Assembly (NCBI GenBank): GCA_045806965.1
Contig: JBJMIG010000044.1
Location: 53,683-117,682, forward strand
Length of the DNA stretch: 64,000 nucleotides
Source of the DNA: DASYTH01 sp045806965
GTDB taxonomy: Bacteria; Actinomycetota; Actinomycetes; Mycobacteriales; Pseudonocardiaceae
Direction of reading: 5' to 3'
Below the pieces are notes generated by a model, which saw only the letters and a program-made list of their open reading frames with translations, was not told where the DNA came from and searched no databases. Position numbers and translations under genes: made by a program. Below, piece after piece: positions 32,008 to 40,197 of the stretch. Within the stretch, counting starts at the first letter, position 1, and every line of letters begins with the position of its first letter.

Positions 32008-32904
32008 ATGGCTCGGGCGCTGCGACCGAAGGACCGGGAGATGACCGCGGCTCGGCTGCTCGAGTCGTCGGTGCGCAACTCCTACGACCCGCAGCTCGAC
32101 ATCGACTGGGACGCACCTCTGCCGGACGGGAAGGGTTTCCTTCCGCCGGAGCGGGTCTCGTTGTACGGCACCCCGTTGTGGGACGGGCTGACACCGGAGC
32201 AGCGGATCGAGCTGGCCAAGCACGAGCTGGGCAGCACGGCCAGCGTCGGGCTGTGGACCGAGATCGTGCTGATGCAGCTGCTGGCGCGCTATGCCGAGAA
32301 CCTCGACCCGCGCAGCGCGCACGCCCAGTACGCGCTCACCGAGATCGGTGACGAGACCCGGCATTCGATCATGTTCGGCAAGGCGCTGACCCGGTTCGGG
32401 GTGCCGGCCTACGGCCCGCCGAGGCTGGTCCGGCGGCTCAGCCCGCTGTTCAAGTCGGTGGTCGGCGGCGCGGCGATGTTCGCCTCGGTACTGGTGGTCG
32501 AGGAGATGACCGACCGGCTACAACGGTCCACAATGGACGACGAGGGCATGCAGCCGCTGGTCCGGATGGTGAACCGGATCCACGTGATCGAGGAGGCCCG
32601 GCACGTCCGGTATGCGCGGGAGGAGTTGGTTCGCGAGCTCGAAACGGTGCGCCGGCCGATGCTCGAGCTGCATCGCGCGGTGACCGCGGCGGTCGCCTTC
32701 GGCGTCGCCGACATGCTTGTGCACCCACGGGTCTACGCCGCGGTCGGCCTGGATCCGAAGCAGGCGAGGGCGGTCGCGCTGGCCAACCCGCACCACCGGG
32801 CCACCCGGCGCTGGATGGCCGAGAAGGTGGTGGACTTCTGCACCGAGGTCGGCATGATCGGCGGCCCGTCGAAGGCGCTCTGGCGCCGCGCCCACCTCAT
32901 CTGA
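32008..32904 (+). CDS. AurF-like diiron oxygenase
   Basis: A 298-residue all-helical protein of the p-aminobenzoate N-oxygenase (AurF) family. Diiron ligands are spread over helices: WTEIVLMQLLARYAE, EIGDETRHSIMFGK (Glu/Glu/His), VVEEMTDRLQ and IEEARHVRYAREEL (Glu/His). AurF converts an aromatic amine to a nitro group; many actinobacterial relatives have unknown substrates. Start ATG 32008 has TTGGAGGATC upstream. It is preceded by its probable TetR regulator and followed by an R1 repeat. No aromatic-amine pathway is adjacent, so function is open. Confidence 0.85.
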   Translation: MARALRPKDREMTAARLLESSVRNSYDPQLDIDWDAPLPDGKGFLPPERVSLYGTPLWDGLTPEQRIELAKHELGSTASVGLWTEIVLMQLLARYAENLDPRSAHAQYALTEIGDETRHSIMFGKALTRFGVPAYGPPRLVRRLSPLFKSVVGGAAMFASVLVVEEMTDRLQRSTMDDEGMQPLVRMVNRIHVIEEARHVRYAREELVRELETVRRPMLELHRAVTAAVAFGVADMLVHPRVYAAVGLDPKQARAVALANPHHRATRRWMAEKVVDFCTEVGMIGGPSKALWRRAHLI

Positions 32905-32937
32905 TCTCGCGGGGTCAGACTACCGTGCGAGCGGCCG

Positions 32938-33003
32938 CCGGTGTCTGGACTGACGAGCAGCGCAGCGAGCGAGGAACGAGCGAGTGAGCAGCGCAGGAGG
33001 GAA
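32938..33003. repeat. family-R1 repeat, inverted copy
   Basis: CCGGTGTCTGGACTGACGAG and the next 46 bases are the exact reverse complement of 27730-27795. Similarity continues to about 33060 (GCGAGCCGCCCGAGCGAGC) but with more changes. It fills the gap between the diiron gene and the convergent metallopeptidase gene. Confidence 0.8.
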
Positions 33004-33067
33004 GGCACCGGGCACGAGGCCGCGAGCCGCCCGAGCGAGCTTGCGAGCGAGGGCAGAAGGCACTGCC

Positions 33068-33418
33068 CTAACCCCAGCCGAGTTCGTGCAACCGCGCGTC
33101 GTCCACCCCGAAGTGATGGGCGATCTCGTGCACAACGGTGATCGCCACCTCCTCGACGACGTCCTGCTCCGTGTCGCAGATGTCGAGGATCGCCTCGCGG
33201 TAGATGAAGATCCGGTCCGGCAGCACGCCGCCGTAGTGACTGGTCCGCTCGGTCAGCGCCACGCCGTGGTAGAGCCCGAGCAGCGTGGGGTTCTCCCGGT
33301 CGCGGTCCTCGACCAGGACCACCACGTTGTTCATCGCGGCGGCGAACTCCTCGGGGATCAGGTCGAGCGCGTCGGCGACCAGTTCCTCGAAACGTTGCCC
33401 GGGCATCTCGACGCCCAC
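33068..33418 (-). CDS. MppA-type zinc metallopeptidase family protein
   Basis: A 116-residue minimal zincin. The motif HEIAHHFGVDD (HExxHxxxxxD) near the C-terminus gives two histidines and an aspartate for zinc. The N-terminal FEELVADALDLIPEEFAAAMNNVVVLVED is the family hallmark. Substrate unknown. GTG 33418 is used because relatives begin a few residues before the MxxxxFEELV stretch; ATG 33406 is possible. It starts 5 bases after the septum-formation gene stop, so the two form an operon, as Rv3835-Rv3836 appear to in M. tuberculosis (from memory). Confidence 0.85.
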   Translation of the reverse strand: MGVEMPGQRFEELVADALDLIPEEFAAAMNNVVVLVEDRDRENPTLLGLYHGVALTERTSHYGGVLPDRIFIYREAILDICDTEQDVVEEVAITVVHEIAHHFGVDDARLHELGWG

Positions 33419-33422
33419 CGGG

Positions 33423-34394
33423 TTACCCGCCGGCGACCGAGGAGGGCGCCGACGAGGACGGCGGCGCCTCGGCGGGCGGCGCTCCGCCCGCGTCCGCGCC
33501 CGCGTTCTTGACGGACCCGACGACCGGAGCGAGACCCGAGCCGTCCGGCAACGCGGCGCCGACCTTGCAGTCCACCCGGCGCGACCCGGCCGCCCAACTC
33601 TGGTCCTGAAGCGTGTCCCAGGACAGGGTCAGCCGCTTCGCGGTCAGGTTGACTCCGCTCGTGTACTGCGCGGCGACCTGAGCACAGAGATCAGCGAGCT
33701 TGTTGCCCTGAGCCTCGGCCGCCGGGAAGTCCGCGGGGAAGGCCTGCGTCAGGTCCACGTTGCCGACCACCTCGATGGCGTGCTCCTTGCCGCAGTCGAT
33801 CGGATCACCGACGCTCTTGGTGTCGGTCAGCGCGAAGCAGGTGCCGGGGTCGTGGATATTCGACTGGTCCTGCTTGGCCGCCGACCCCTTGGTGAGCAGC
33901 CGGGTACCGGCCGGCGTCACCCGGTGCAGCCCGCAGCGCAGCTTGCGGTCGCCGGAGCGCCACTGGTCATCGGTCGGCTTCAGCGCGCTCACGCTGTACC
34001 TGCCGAACGGGTCGAGCTTGCCGCCGAGGTAGGTGGCCACGCCCGGAGTGCATTTCTGGTTGGCGATCTCCTGCCACTTCTTCTCATCCGGCGGCGATGC
34101 CTCCGGCCCGTAGTCCGTTGAGATCTCCACATTCGAGGTCACCTCGAAGATGTGCGCCGCGTCGCAGCTGAGCCGGCGCATCGCCCTCGGGTTGTCCGCC
34201 GGCCAGTCCAGGCAGGTCCCGCTCGGCGAGTCGAACGCCGCGGCCGCCTCATCCGCCACGCTGCTCGCCGACCCGCGCACGGCCACCGGCCAGGAGAAGA
34301 CCATGCTCAACGCGAGCAACATCAACGCGCCAGCGAACGCGCCGGCCATCACCAGCCGGGTGCGCATTGTCTCGGTCGCGGCCATCCCCTCCAT
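33423..34394 (-). CDS. septum-formation family membrane protein
   Basis: A 323-residue protein: short cytoplasmic N-terminus, one membrane segment at ~13-36, and an exported region with two septum-formation-type units, each holding paired cysteines next to a histidine (CLDWPADNPRAMRRLSCDAAH and CFALTDTKSVGDPIDCGKEH, each >20 only if joined). The tail is Ala/Gly/Ser/Pro-rich. The family is linked to cell division or envelope stress by homology, not by direct evidence here. ATG 34394 lacks a good ribosome site; GGAGGGG lies too near ATG 34385, so the start is uncertain. Confidence 0.8.
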   Translation of the reverse strand: MEGMAATETMRTRLVMAGAFAGALMLLALSMVFSWPVAVRGSASSVADEAAAAFDSPSGTCLDWPADNPRAMRRLSCDAAHIFEVTSNVEISTDYGPEASPPDEKKWQEIANQKCTPGVATYLGGKLDPFGRYSVSALKPTDDQWRSGDRKLRCGLHRVTPAGTRLLTKGSAAKQDQSNIHDPGTCFALTDTKSVGDPIDCGKEHAIEVVGNVDLTQAFPADFPAAEAQGNKLADLCAQVAAQYTSGVNLTAKRLTLSWDTLQDQSWAAGSRRVDCKVGAALPDGSGLAPVVGSVKNAGADAGGAPPAEAPPSSSAPSSVAGG

Positions 34395-34435
34395 AATGCC
34401 GTGCCGGGACGGTACTCTCCCGGGCGGGAGCGAAC

Positions 34436-35047
34436 ATGACTGAGAAAGACCAGCCAGACCAGCCGGATGAGGCCACCCCGGAGGGCGCAGAAGAGCCCGA
34501 GCCGGAGCCTCAGCGCGGCAAGATCCGGTTCCAGGATCCGGAGACGTCCCGGCCCCGTCCGCCGACGATCGGCGAGCAACGGGCCCGGCGTAAGGCCCTG
34601 GAACGGGAGGCCGAAGAGGAAACCGCGCTGGCCGAGGCCGAGCGCAAGTCCAAGACGCGCAGGCGGGTCCTGATCGGCAGCGGGGTCACTGTCGGGGTCG
34701 TCGCCCTGGTCTCGGTCTGGTACTCCGCGGCGCGGCCGACCGAGGTCAGCGCGAACTGCGTGGCCAACAACGACGTGCTGGCCAGTGACGAGAACGTCTG
34801 CGACGAGAACTATGTGCGCGACCACCACGGCTACGTCAGCAACGGAATCTTCTTCCTGCCGATCGCCGGCGGCGGCTACAGCCAGTACCACTACAACTAC
34901 GGCGGCACCGTCGGCCCAGGCGGCCGGGTGTCCGGTGGCTCCATCGCGGCGCCGTCGGCCAAGGTCACGGTGCGCACCCCGTCCGGCAAGACGGTGCAGC
35001 GCGGTGGTTTCGGGGTCAGCGGCGGCAGCAAGAGCGGGGGCAGCTGA
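34436..35047 (+). CDS. single-pass membrane protein, YgiB/YjfM-like position
   Basis: A 203-residue protein. Residues 1-74 are acidic then charged (coiled-coil-like EREAEEETALAEAERKSK), a membrane helix spans ~77-98, and the exported part has two cysteines (SANCV, ENVCDEN), HHGYVSNGIFFLPI and a Gly/Tyr/Ser-rich tail (GGGYSQYHYNYGG). E. coli has a comparable trio: DUF1190 protein (YgiB/YjfM), glutathionylspermidine-synthase-like protein (YgiC/YjfC) and DUF350 protein (YjfL). This gene takes the DUF1190 position and shares its Gly/Tyr tail. GGGAG precedes the ATG. Confidence 0.7.
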   Translation: MTEKDQPDQPDEATPEGAEEPEPEPQRGKIRFQDPETSRPRPPTIGEQRARRKALEREAEEETALAEAERKSKTRRRVLIGSGVTVGVVALVSVWYSAARPTEVSANCVANNDVLASDENVCDENYVRDHHGYVSNGIFFLPIAGGGYSQYHYNYGGTVGPGGRVSGGSIAAPSAKVTVRTPSGKTVQRGGFGVSGGSKSGGS

Positions 35048-36211
35048 GTGCGCAGGGAGGCCTCCCGCCCCCGACGTGACTGGCAGCAGACCGTCGAGTC
35101 GCAGGGCCTCGTGTTCGGCACTCCGGCGCGATCGGGCAGCGGCGCCCCCCGGCCGTACTGGGACGAGTCGGTGCACTACGTGCTGGAGATGGACGAGGTG
35201 CTCTCCGTCGAGGCGGACGTCGAGTTGCTGCACTCGATGTGCCTCGGCGCCGTCGACAACGTGGTGATCACCGAGCGGTACAAGGATTTCGGTATCCCGG
35301 AGTGGGTGTGGCCGGCCATCGCGGAGTCGTGGCGGCGCCGCGATCCTTACGTCTACGGTCGGTTCGACCTGCGCTATGACGGCTCCGCGCCGGCGAAGCT
35401 GTTGGAGTACAACGCGGACACGCCGACCTCACTGCTCGAGGCCGCGGTCGTGCAGTGGTACTGGAAGACCGACGTGTTCCCCGACGACGACCAGTGGAAC
35501 TCGATCCACGAGAAGCTGGTCGAGCGGTGGACCGAGATCGGCGACCTGCTCCCGTCCAGCGAGCTGCACTGCACCTGGTCCGCCGCCGACCCGACCGGGG
35601 AGGACCACGTCACGGTCGCCTATCTCCAGGAGACCGCGGCCGAGGCCGGGCTCAACACGGTCGGTCTCGCGATCGAGGAGATCGGCTGGGATCCGGTGCT
35701 CAAGCGCTTCGTCGATCTCGAAGAGGCGCGGATGAACACCGTGGTGAAGATGTACCCGTGGGAGTGGGTGGTGGACGAGGAGTTCGGCCGGCACGCGGTC
35801 GAGTCCCTGCCGCAGACGCTCTGGCTCGAGCCGCTGTGGAAGATGCTGCTGTCCAACAAGGCCTTGTTGGCGATCCTCTGGGAGATGCACCCCGGCCACC
35901 CCAACCTGCTGCCCGCCTTCCTCGACCAGCCCGGCCTGCTCACCGAGTACGTGCGCAAGCCCCGGCTCGGCCGCGAGGGGGCGAACATCCAGATCGTCGC
36001 GCCGGGCTACGAGACCCAGACCGGTGGCGTCTACGGCGACGAGGGCTACGTCTACCAGGCGTTCGACCCGTTGCCGGAGTTCGACGGCTATCGACCCGCG
36101 CTAGGTGCTTGGATCGTCGGCGACAGCTCGGCCGGCCTTGGCATCCGGGAGACCGCCGGATTGGTCACCGACGACGGTGCGGCCTTCGTCCCGCACCGGA
36201 TACCGCAGTAA
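35048..36211 (+). CDS. glutathionylspermidine synthase-like ATP-grasp protein
   Basis: A 387-residue member of the synthase-domain family. Features include WDESVHYVLEMDEVLSVEAD, RFDLRYDGSAPAKLLEYNAD, and the ATP-grasp end RKPRLGREGANIQI. The family makes C-N bonds with ATP. Actinomycetes do not make glutathione, so the substrate must be something else, perhaps an envelope peptide or lipid-linked amine (inference). GTG 35048 directly follows the upstream TGA with no gap, indicating strong translational coupling, and a DUF350 gene follows 12 bases later. Confidence 0.85.
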   Translation: MRREASRPRRDWQQTVESQGLVFGTPARSGSGAPRPYWDESVHYVLEMDEVLSVEADVELLHSMCLGAVDNVVITERYKDFGIPEWVWPAIAESWRRRDPYVYGRFDLRYDGSAPAKLLEYNADTPTSLLEAAVVQWYWKTDVFPDDDQWNSIHEKLVERWTEIGDLLPSSELHCTWSAADPTGEDHVTVAYLQETAAEAGLNTVGLAIEEIGWDPVLKRFVDLEEARMNTVVKMYPWEWVVDEEFGRHAVESLPQTLWLEPLWKMLLSNKALLAILWEMHPGHPNLLPAFLDQPGLLTEYVRKPRLGREGANIQIVAPGYETQTGGVYGDEGYVYQAFDPLPEFDGYRPALGAWIVGDSSAGLGIRETAGLVTDDGAAFVPHRIPQ

Positions 36212-36223
36212 GCAGGAGGATCT

Positions 36224-36694
36224 GTGAGCAGTCACCTCGCCAGCACAGCCAACGTGGCGCTGCCCGAGGGTTTCTGGCCGGACCTGGGTGAGGGTATCGG
36301 CGCCATCGCGCTGTACGCCGTGATCGGCGTGATCCTCATGCTGATCGGCTTCTACGCGATCGACTTCACCACGCCGGGCAAGCTCTCCGAGCTGGTCCGC
36401 GCCGGCCGGCCGAACGCGGTGATCGTGACCGCCTCCGGCATGCTCAGCATGGCGTTCATCATCGTGGTCGCGATCGTCAACTCGGCGAACGACCTGGGCG
36501 CCGGGTTGATCCAGTCACTGATCTACGGTCTGGTCGGCATTGTCGCCCAGGTGCTGGCCGTGCGGCTGCTGGAATGGACCACCCGCCTCGATGTCGGCGG
36601 CACGATCGAGGCCGAGGTGTTCGCGCCGGTCATCGTCGTGGTCGCCGCCGTGCACATCGCCCTCGGTCTGGTGGTCGCGGTCGCCATCAGCTGA
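36224..36694 (+). CDS. DUF350-family membrane protein
   Basis: A 156-residue membrane protein with four hydrophobic helices, matching the DUF350 fold (two two-helix repeats; IDFTTPGKLSELVRAGRPNA links them). DUF350 proteins accompany glutathionylspermidine-synthase-like genes across bacteria, and the YjfL protein of E. coli is of this type. Role unknown; probably a membrane partner of the ATP-grasp enzyme. GTG 36224 follows AGGAGGATCT. It completes the 34436-36694 operon. Confidence 0.85.
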   Translation: MSSHLASTANVALPEGFWPDLGEGIGAIALYAVIGVILMLIGFYAIDFTTPGKLSELVRAGRPNAVIVTASGMLSMAFIIVVAIVNSANDLGAGLIQSLIYGLVGIVAQVLAVRLLEWTTRLDVGGTIEAEVFAPVIVVVAAVHIALGLVVAVAIS

Positions 36695-36738
36695 ACGCCT
36701 TGCGGGGTCGCTCCGCGCCGCCGGTTACGCTCGCGCCC

Positions 36739-38007
36739 GTGATCGATCCGAGAACGCTCCGTGAGAACCCGGATGCCGTGCGCGCGTCGCAGCGCGCCCG
36801 CGGTGAGGACGAGGCCGTGGTGGACGCGCTGCTCTCCGCCGACGAGCGGCGGCGGGCGGCCATCGCGCGGGCGGACGCCTTGCGGGCGGAGCACAAGCAG
36901 CTCGGCAAGCAGGTCGGCCGGGCGAGCGGCGGTGAGCGGGAGGCGTTGCTCGCCAGGGGCAAGGAGCTGGCCGCCGAGGTGAAGGCCGCGGAGGTGGCGC
37001 AGGCGTCGGCCGCTGAGGAGTTCGAGGTCCTGCACGGCAAGGTGGCCAACCTGGTACACCCGGACGTGCCGGTCGGCGGCGAGGACGACTACGCCGTGCT
37101 CAGGACCGTCGGTGAGCCGAGGAGGTTCGACTTCGAGCCGCTCGACCATCTCGACCTCGGCACCCGGCTCGGTGCGATCGACATGGAGCGCGGCGCCAAG
37201 GTGTCCGGCTCTCGGTTCTACTTCCTCACCGGGGTCGGCGCGCAGCTACAGCTCGGCCTGCTGACCCTGGCCGCCGCCCAGGCAGCCGCGAACGGCTTCA
37301 CCCTGATGATCACGCCGGCGCTGGTCCGCCCCGAGATCATGCGCGGCACCGGGTACCTCGGCGCGCACGCCAGCGAGGTCTACCAGCTCCGCGAGGAGGA
37401 CCTCTACCTGGTCGGTACCTCGGAGGTGCCGCTGGCCGGCTACCACGCCGACGAGATCCTCGACCTGTCCGCCGGCCCGCGCCGCTACGCCGGCTGGTCG
37501 TCGTGTTTCCGCCGGGAGGCGGGCTCCTACGGCAAGGACACCCGCGGGATCATCCGGGTGCACCAGTTCGACAAGGTCGAGATGTTCGTGTACTGCCGGC
37601 CGGAAGAGGCCGATGCGGAGCACGGCCGGCTGCTGGCGTGGGAGGAGGAGATGCTGGCCAGGATCGAAGTGCCGTACCGGGTGATCGACACGGCGGCCGG
37701 CGACCTCGGCACCAGCGCCGCGCGCAAGTTCGACTGCGAGGCCTGGCTGCCCAGCCAGCAGACCTATCGCGAGCTGACCTCGACGTCCAACTGCACGACC
37801 TTTCAGGCCCGCCGGCTCGCCGTGCGCTACCGGGACGAGACCAACCGCCCGCAGACCGCCGCCACGCTCAACGGCACGTTGGCCACCACCAGGTGGATCG
37901 CCGCCATTCTGGAGAACCACCAGCAGGCGGACGGCTCGGTCGTGGTGCCAGATGCGTTGCGCCCGTTCCTTGGCCGCGATGTGCTGGCCCCTGACCTGCC
38001 TCGCTAA
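36739..38007 (+). CDS. serS: seryl-tRNA synthetase
   Basis: Charges tRNA-Ser. The 422 residues include the N-terminal coiled-coil arm (~25-105) that grips the long variable arm of tRNA-Ser, then the class II core: motif 2 in WSSCFRREAGSYGKDTRG and motif 3 in NGTLATTRWIAAILENHQ, plus LVGTSEVPL and SNCTTFQARRL. GTG 36739 follows TTACGCT at a leaderless-type distance and gives the normal VIDPRTLRENPD start. No tRNA gene was found beside it. Confidence 0.97.
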   Translation: MIDPRTLRENPDAVRASQRARGEDEAVVDALLSADERRRAAIARADALRAEHKQLGKQVGRASGGEREALLARGKELAAEVKAAEVAQASAAEEFEVLHGKVANLVHPDVPVGGEDDYAVLRTVGEPRRFDFEPLDHLDLGTRLGAIDMERGAKVSGSRFYFLTGVGAQLQLGLLTLAAAQAAANGFTLMITPALVRPEIMRGTGYLGAHASEVYQLREEDLYLVGTSEVPLAGYHADEILDLSAGPRRYAGWSSCFRREAGSYGKDTRGIIRVHQFDKVEMFVYCRPEEADAEHGRLLAWEEEMLARIEVPYRVIDTAAGDLGTSAARKFDCEAWLPSQQTYRELTSTSNCTTFQARRLAVRYRDETNRPQTAATLNGTLATTRWIAAILENHQQADGSVVVPDALRPFLGRDVLAPDLPR

Positions 38008-38079
38008 CGAAACCGATACGCTGCGACGACACAACTCTGGGGGCGCCTCATTGAGTAGGCCCCTGGCTGGGAGGACCGT

Positions 38080-40197
38080 GTGGCTACATCGGGACTGCTT
38101 TCTCGGTTGACGGTCGGGGCGATTGCCGTCGTTACGATCATGGTGGGGCTGCCGGCCGCGCCAATATCGGCGGCTCCACCGCCGAAGAAACCGATCAATC
38201 CGGACGCCGACTACATGGGCTCGTCGCTGGCCGGCCACGAGCCGACGGCCGTTGCCCGTGGCCTTTCGCTGAACGCGGTCGCGCCAACCGGCGTCCCCGG
38301 TATCGACGTCAGCCACTGGCAAGGCAACATGGACTGGAATGGCGTGGCCGCAGGCGGTACGAAGTGGACCTACATCAAGGCCACCGAGGGCACCACGTTC
38401 ATCGATGACCATTTCGCCGCCAACGCCAGCGGGTCGTACAACGCCGGATTGTTGCGCGGTGCCTACCATTTCGCCCTGCCCGACGTGTCGCCGCCGGCTC
38501 AGCAGGCGGACTTTTTCGTGGCCCACGGGGCCAACTGGACCCCGGACGGGCGCACGCTGCCGCCGGTGCTCGACATCGAGTACAACAAGTACGGCGACAC
38601 CTGTTACGGCCTGAACCCGGGTCAGATGGTGAGCTGGGTCGAGGGATTCGAGAACCGGATGCACGACCTGACCGGTCGCTGGCCGGTCATCTACACCACG
38701 CGTGGTTGGTGGCGACTGTGCACGGGAAACAACCCGGGCTTCGGGTTGCGCAGTCCATTGTGGATCGCCGGTTACCACGGCGATCCGAACACCCTGGCGA
38801 ACGGTTGGGCCAGCCACACGATGTGGCAGTACGCATCCGACCCGATCGACCGGGACGTGTACAGCGGGGACCTGAACGAGCTGAACGCGCTGGCGACCGG
38901 GAGCGAGCCGGACGCCATCAACGCGCACTACAACCGGTTGGGCGCGGCGGCATATCTCGGTAGTCCGACGGGCTCGCGCTACGACATCGGCGGCGGCCGG
39001 GCGCAGGACTACGCGAACGGGACGATCTACTTCACGCAGGGCTCCGGCGCCTGGTCGCTGCGCGGCCAGATCCTCGCCTTCTACCGGCAGCAGGGCGGTC
39101 CGGCCGGATTCCTCGGATTCCCCGGTTTCGACGAAACCGTGCCACCGGACGGGGTCGGCCGCTTCAGTCACTTCCAGGGCGGATCGGTGTACTGGTCGCC
39201 GGCCACCAACGCGCACGTGGTGCTCGGCGCCATTCGCGACACCTGGGCAAGCCTCGGTTGGGAGCAGTTCCTCGGCTACCCGCTCACCGACGAGCAAGGT
39301 ACCTCCGACGGCGTCGGCCGGATGAGCAGCTTCCAGCGCGGGGTCATCTACTTCACCCCGGCCACCGGTGCGCACGAGGTGTACGGCTCGATTCGCGACA
39401 TCTGGACCGCGCTCGGCTCGGAGCGGTCCTACCTGGCCTACCCGACAACCGGTGAGCTGGGTACCCCGGACGGCGTCGGCCGGGCCAGTTTCTTCCAGCG
39501 GGGCGCGATCTACTGGACCAATGCCACCGGCGCGCACGAGGTGCAGGGCGCCATTTACAACACCTGGTCGGGGTTGGGTTATCAGGCCTCCTACCTGGGC
39601 TACCCGGTGACCGGCGAGGCGAACACCCCGGACAATGCCGGCAGGTTCAACAATTTCCAGCGGGGCGCGGTCTACTGGACCAATGTCACGGGTGCGCACG
39701 AGGTGCAGGGCTCGATCTACGACACCTGGACCGGACTCGGCTCGGAGCGGTCCTACCTGGCCTACCCGACAACCGGTGAGCTGGGTACCCCGGACGGCGT
39801 CGGCCGGGCCAGTTTCTTCCAGCGGGGCGCGGTCTACTGGACGAATGCCACCGGTGCGCACGAGGTGCAGGGCGCTATTTACAACACCTGGTCGGGATTG
39901 GGTTATCAGGCCTCCTATCTGGCCTACCCGACAACCGGTGAGCTGGGTACCCCGGACGGCGTCGGCCGGGCCAGTTTCTTCCAGCGGGGCGCGATCTACT
40001 GGACCAATGCCACCGGCGCGCACGAGGTGCAGGGCTCGATCTACAACACCTGGGCGTCCCTCGGCTACCAGACCTCCGCACTCGGGTACCCGACCTCGGG
40101 TGAGTTCGACGTCGCGGGTGGGCGCCGGTCGAACTTCGAGCACGGGTTCATCACCTGGTCCGCGGTGAACGGTGCGGTGACGGTCAGCTACACCTGA
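38080..40197 (+). CDS. secreted GH25 muramidase with LGFP repeats
   Basis: A 705-residue exported hydrolase. Signal peptide ~1-31 (cleavage near PISAA), a ~40-residue linker, then a GH25 lysozyme domain (~70-280) with catalytic D76 in GIDVSHWQG and D165/E167 in VLDIEY. The rest is eight ~54-residue LGFP repeats (GxxLGxP...F..G.IY......A..V.G.I...W). GH25 enzymes cut the glycan between MurNAc and GlcNAc; LGFP repeats anchor proteins to arabinogalactan-type walls (family knowledge). GTG 38080 has GGGAGGACC upstream. Repeats 4-7 are nearly identical in DNA. Confidence 0.93.
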   Translation: MATSGLLSRLTVGAIAVVTIMVGLPAAPISAAPPPKKPINPDADYMGSSLAGHEPTAVARGLSLNAVAPTGVPGIDVSHWQGNMDWNGVAAGGTKWTYIKATEGTTFIDDHFAANASGSYNAGLLRGAYHFALPDVSPPAQQADFFVAHGANWTPDGRTLPPVLDIEYNKYGDTCYGLNPGQMVSWVEGFENRMHDLTGRWPVIYTTRGWWRLCTGNNPGFGLRSPLWIAGYHGDPNTLANGWASHTMWQYASDPIDRDVYSGDLNELNALATGSEPDAINAHYNRLGAAAYLGSPTGSRYDIGGGRAQDYANGTIYFTQGSGAWSLRGQILAFYRQQGGPAGFLGFPGFDETVPPDGVGRFSHFQGGSVYWSPATNAHVVLGAIRDTWASLGWEQFLGYPLTDEQGTSDGVGRMSSFQRGVIYFTPATGAHEVYGSIRDIWTALGSERSYLAYPTTGELGTPDGVGRASFFQRGAIYWTNATGAHEVQGAIYNTWSGLGYQASYLGYPVTGEANTPDNAGRFNNFQRGAVYWTNVTGAHEVQGSIYDTWTGLGSERSYLAYPTTGELGTPDGVGRASFFQRGAVYWTNATGAHEVQGAIYNTWSGLGYQASYLAYPTTGELGTPDGVGRASFFQRGAIYWTNATGAHEVQGSIYNTWASLGYQTSALGYPTSGEFDVAGGRRSNFEHGFITWSAVNGAVTVSYT
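39424..40071 (+). repeat. near-identical tandem 162-base LGFP repeat units
   Basis: Four consecutive units inside the muramidase gene. Unit starts at 39424 and 39748 (324 apart) encode the same residues except one Ile/Val change, and the unit at about 39910 again encodes LAYPTTGELGTPDGVGRASF. The long-range identity indicates recent duplication of a two-unit block or gene conversion. Copy number may differ between strains. Confidence 0.8.

Noticed and set aside
36695..36738. tRNA gene near serS
   Set aside because: No cloverleaf arms or GTTCGAATCC-type T-loop could be found in this gap or elsewhere in the window.
38935..40190. CRISPR-like regular direct repeats
   Set aside because: The 162-base period keeps an open frame and encodes LGFP protein repeats; there are no short repeats with unique spacers.
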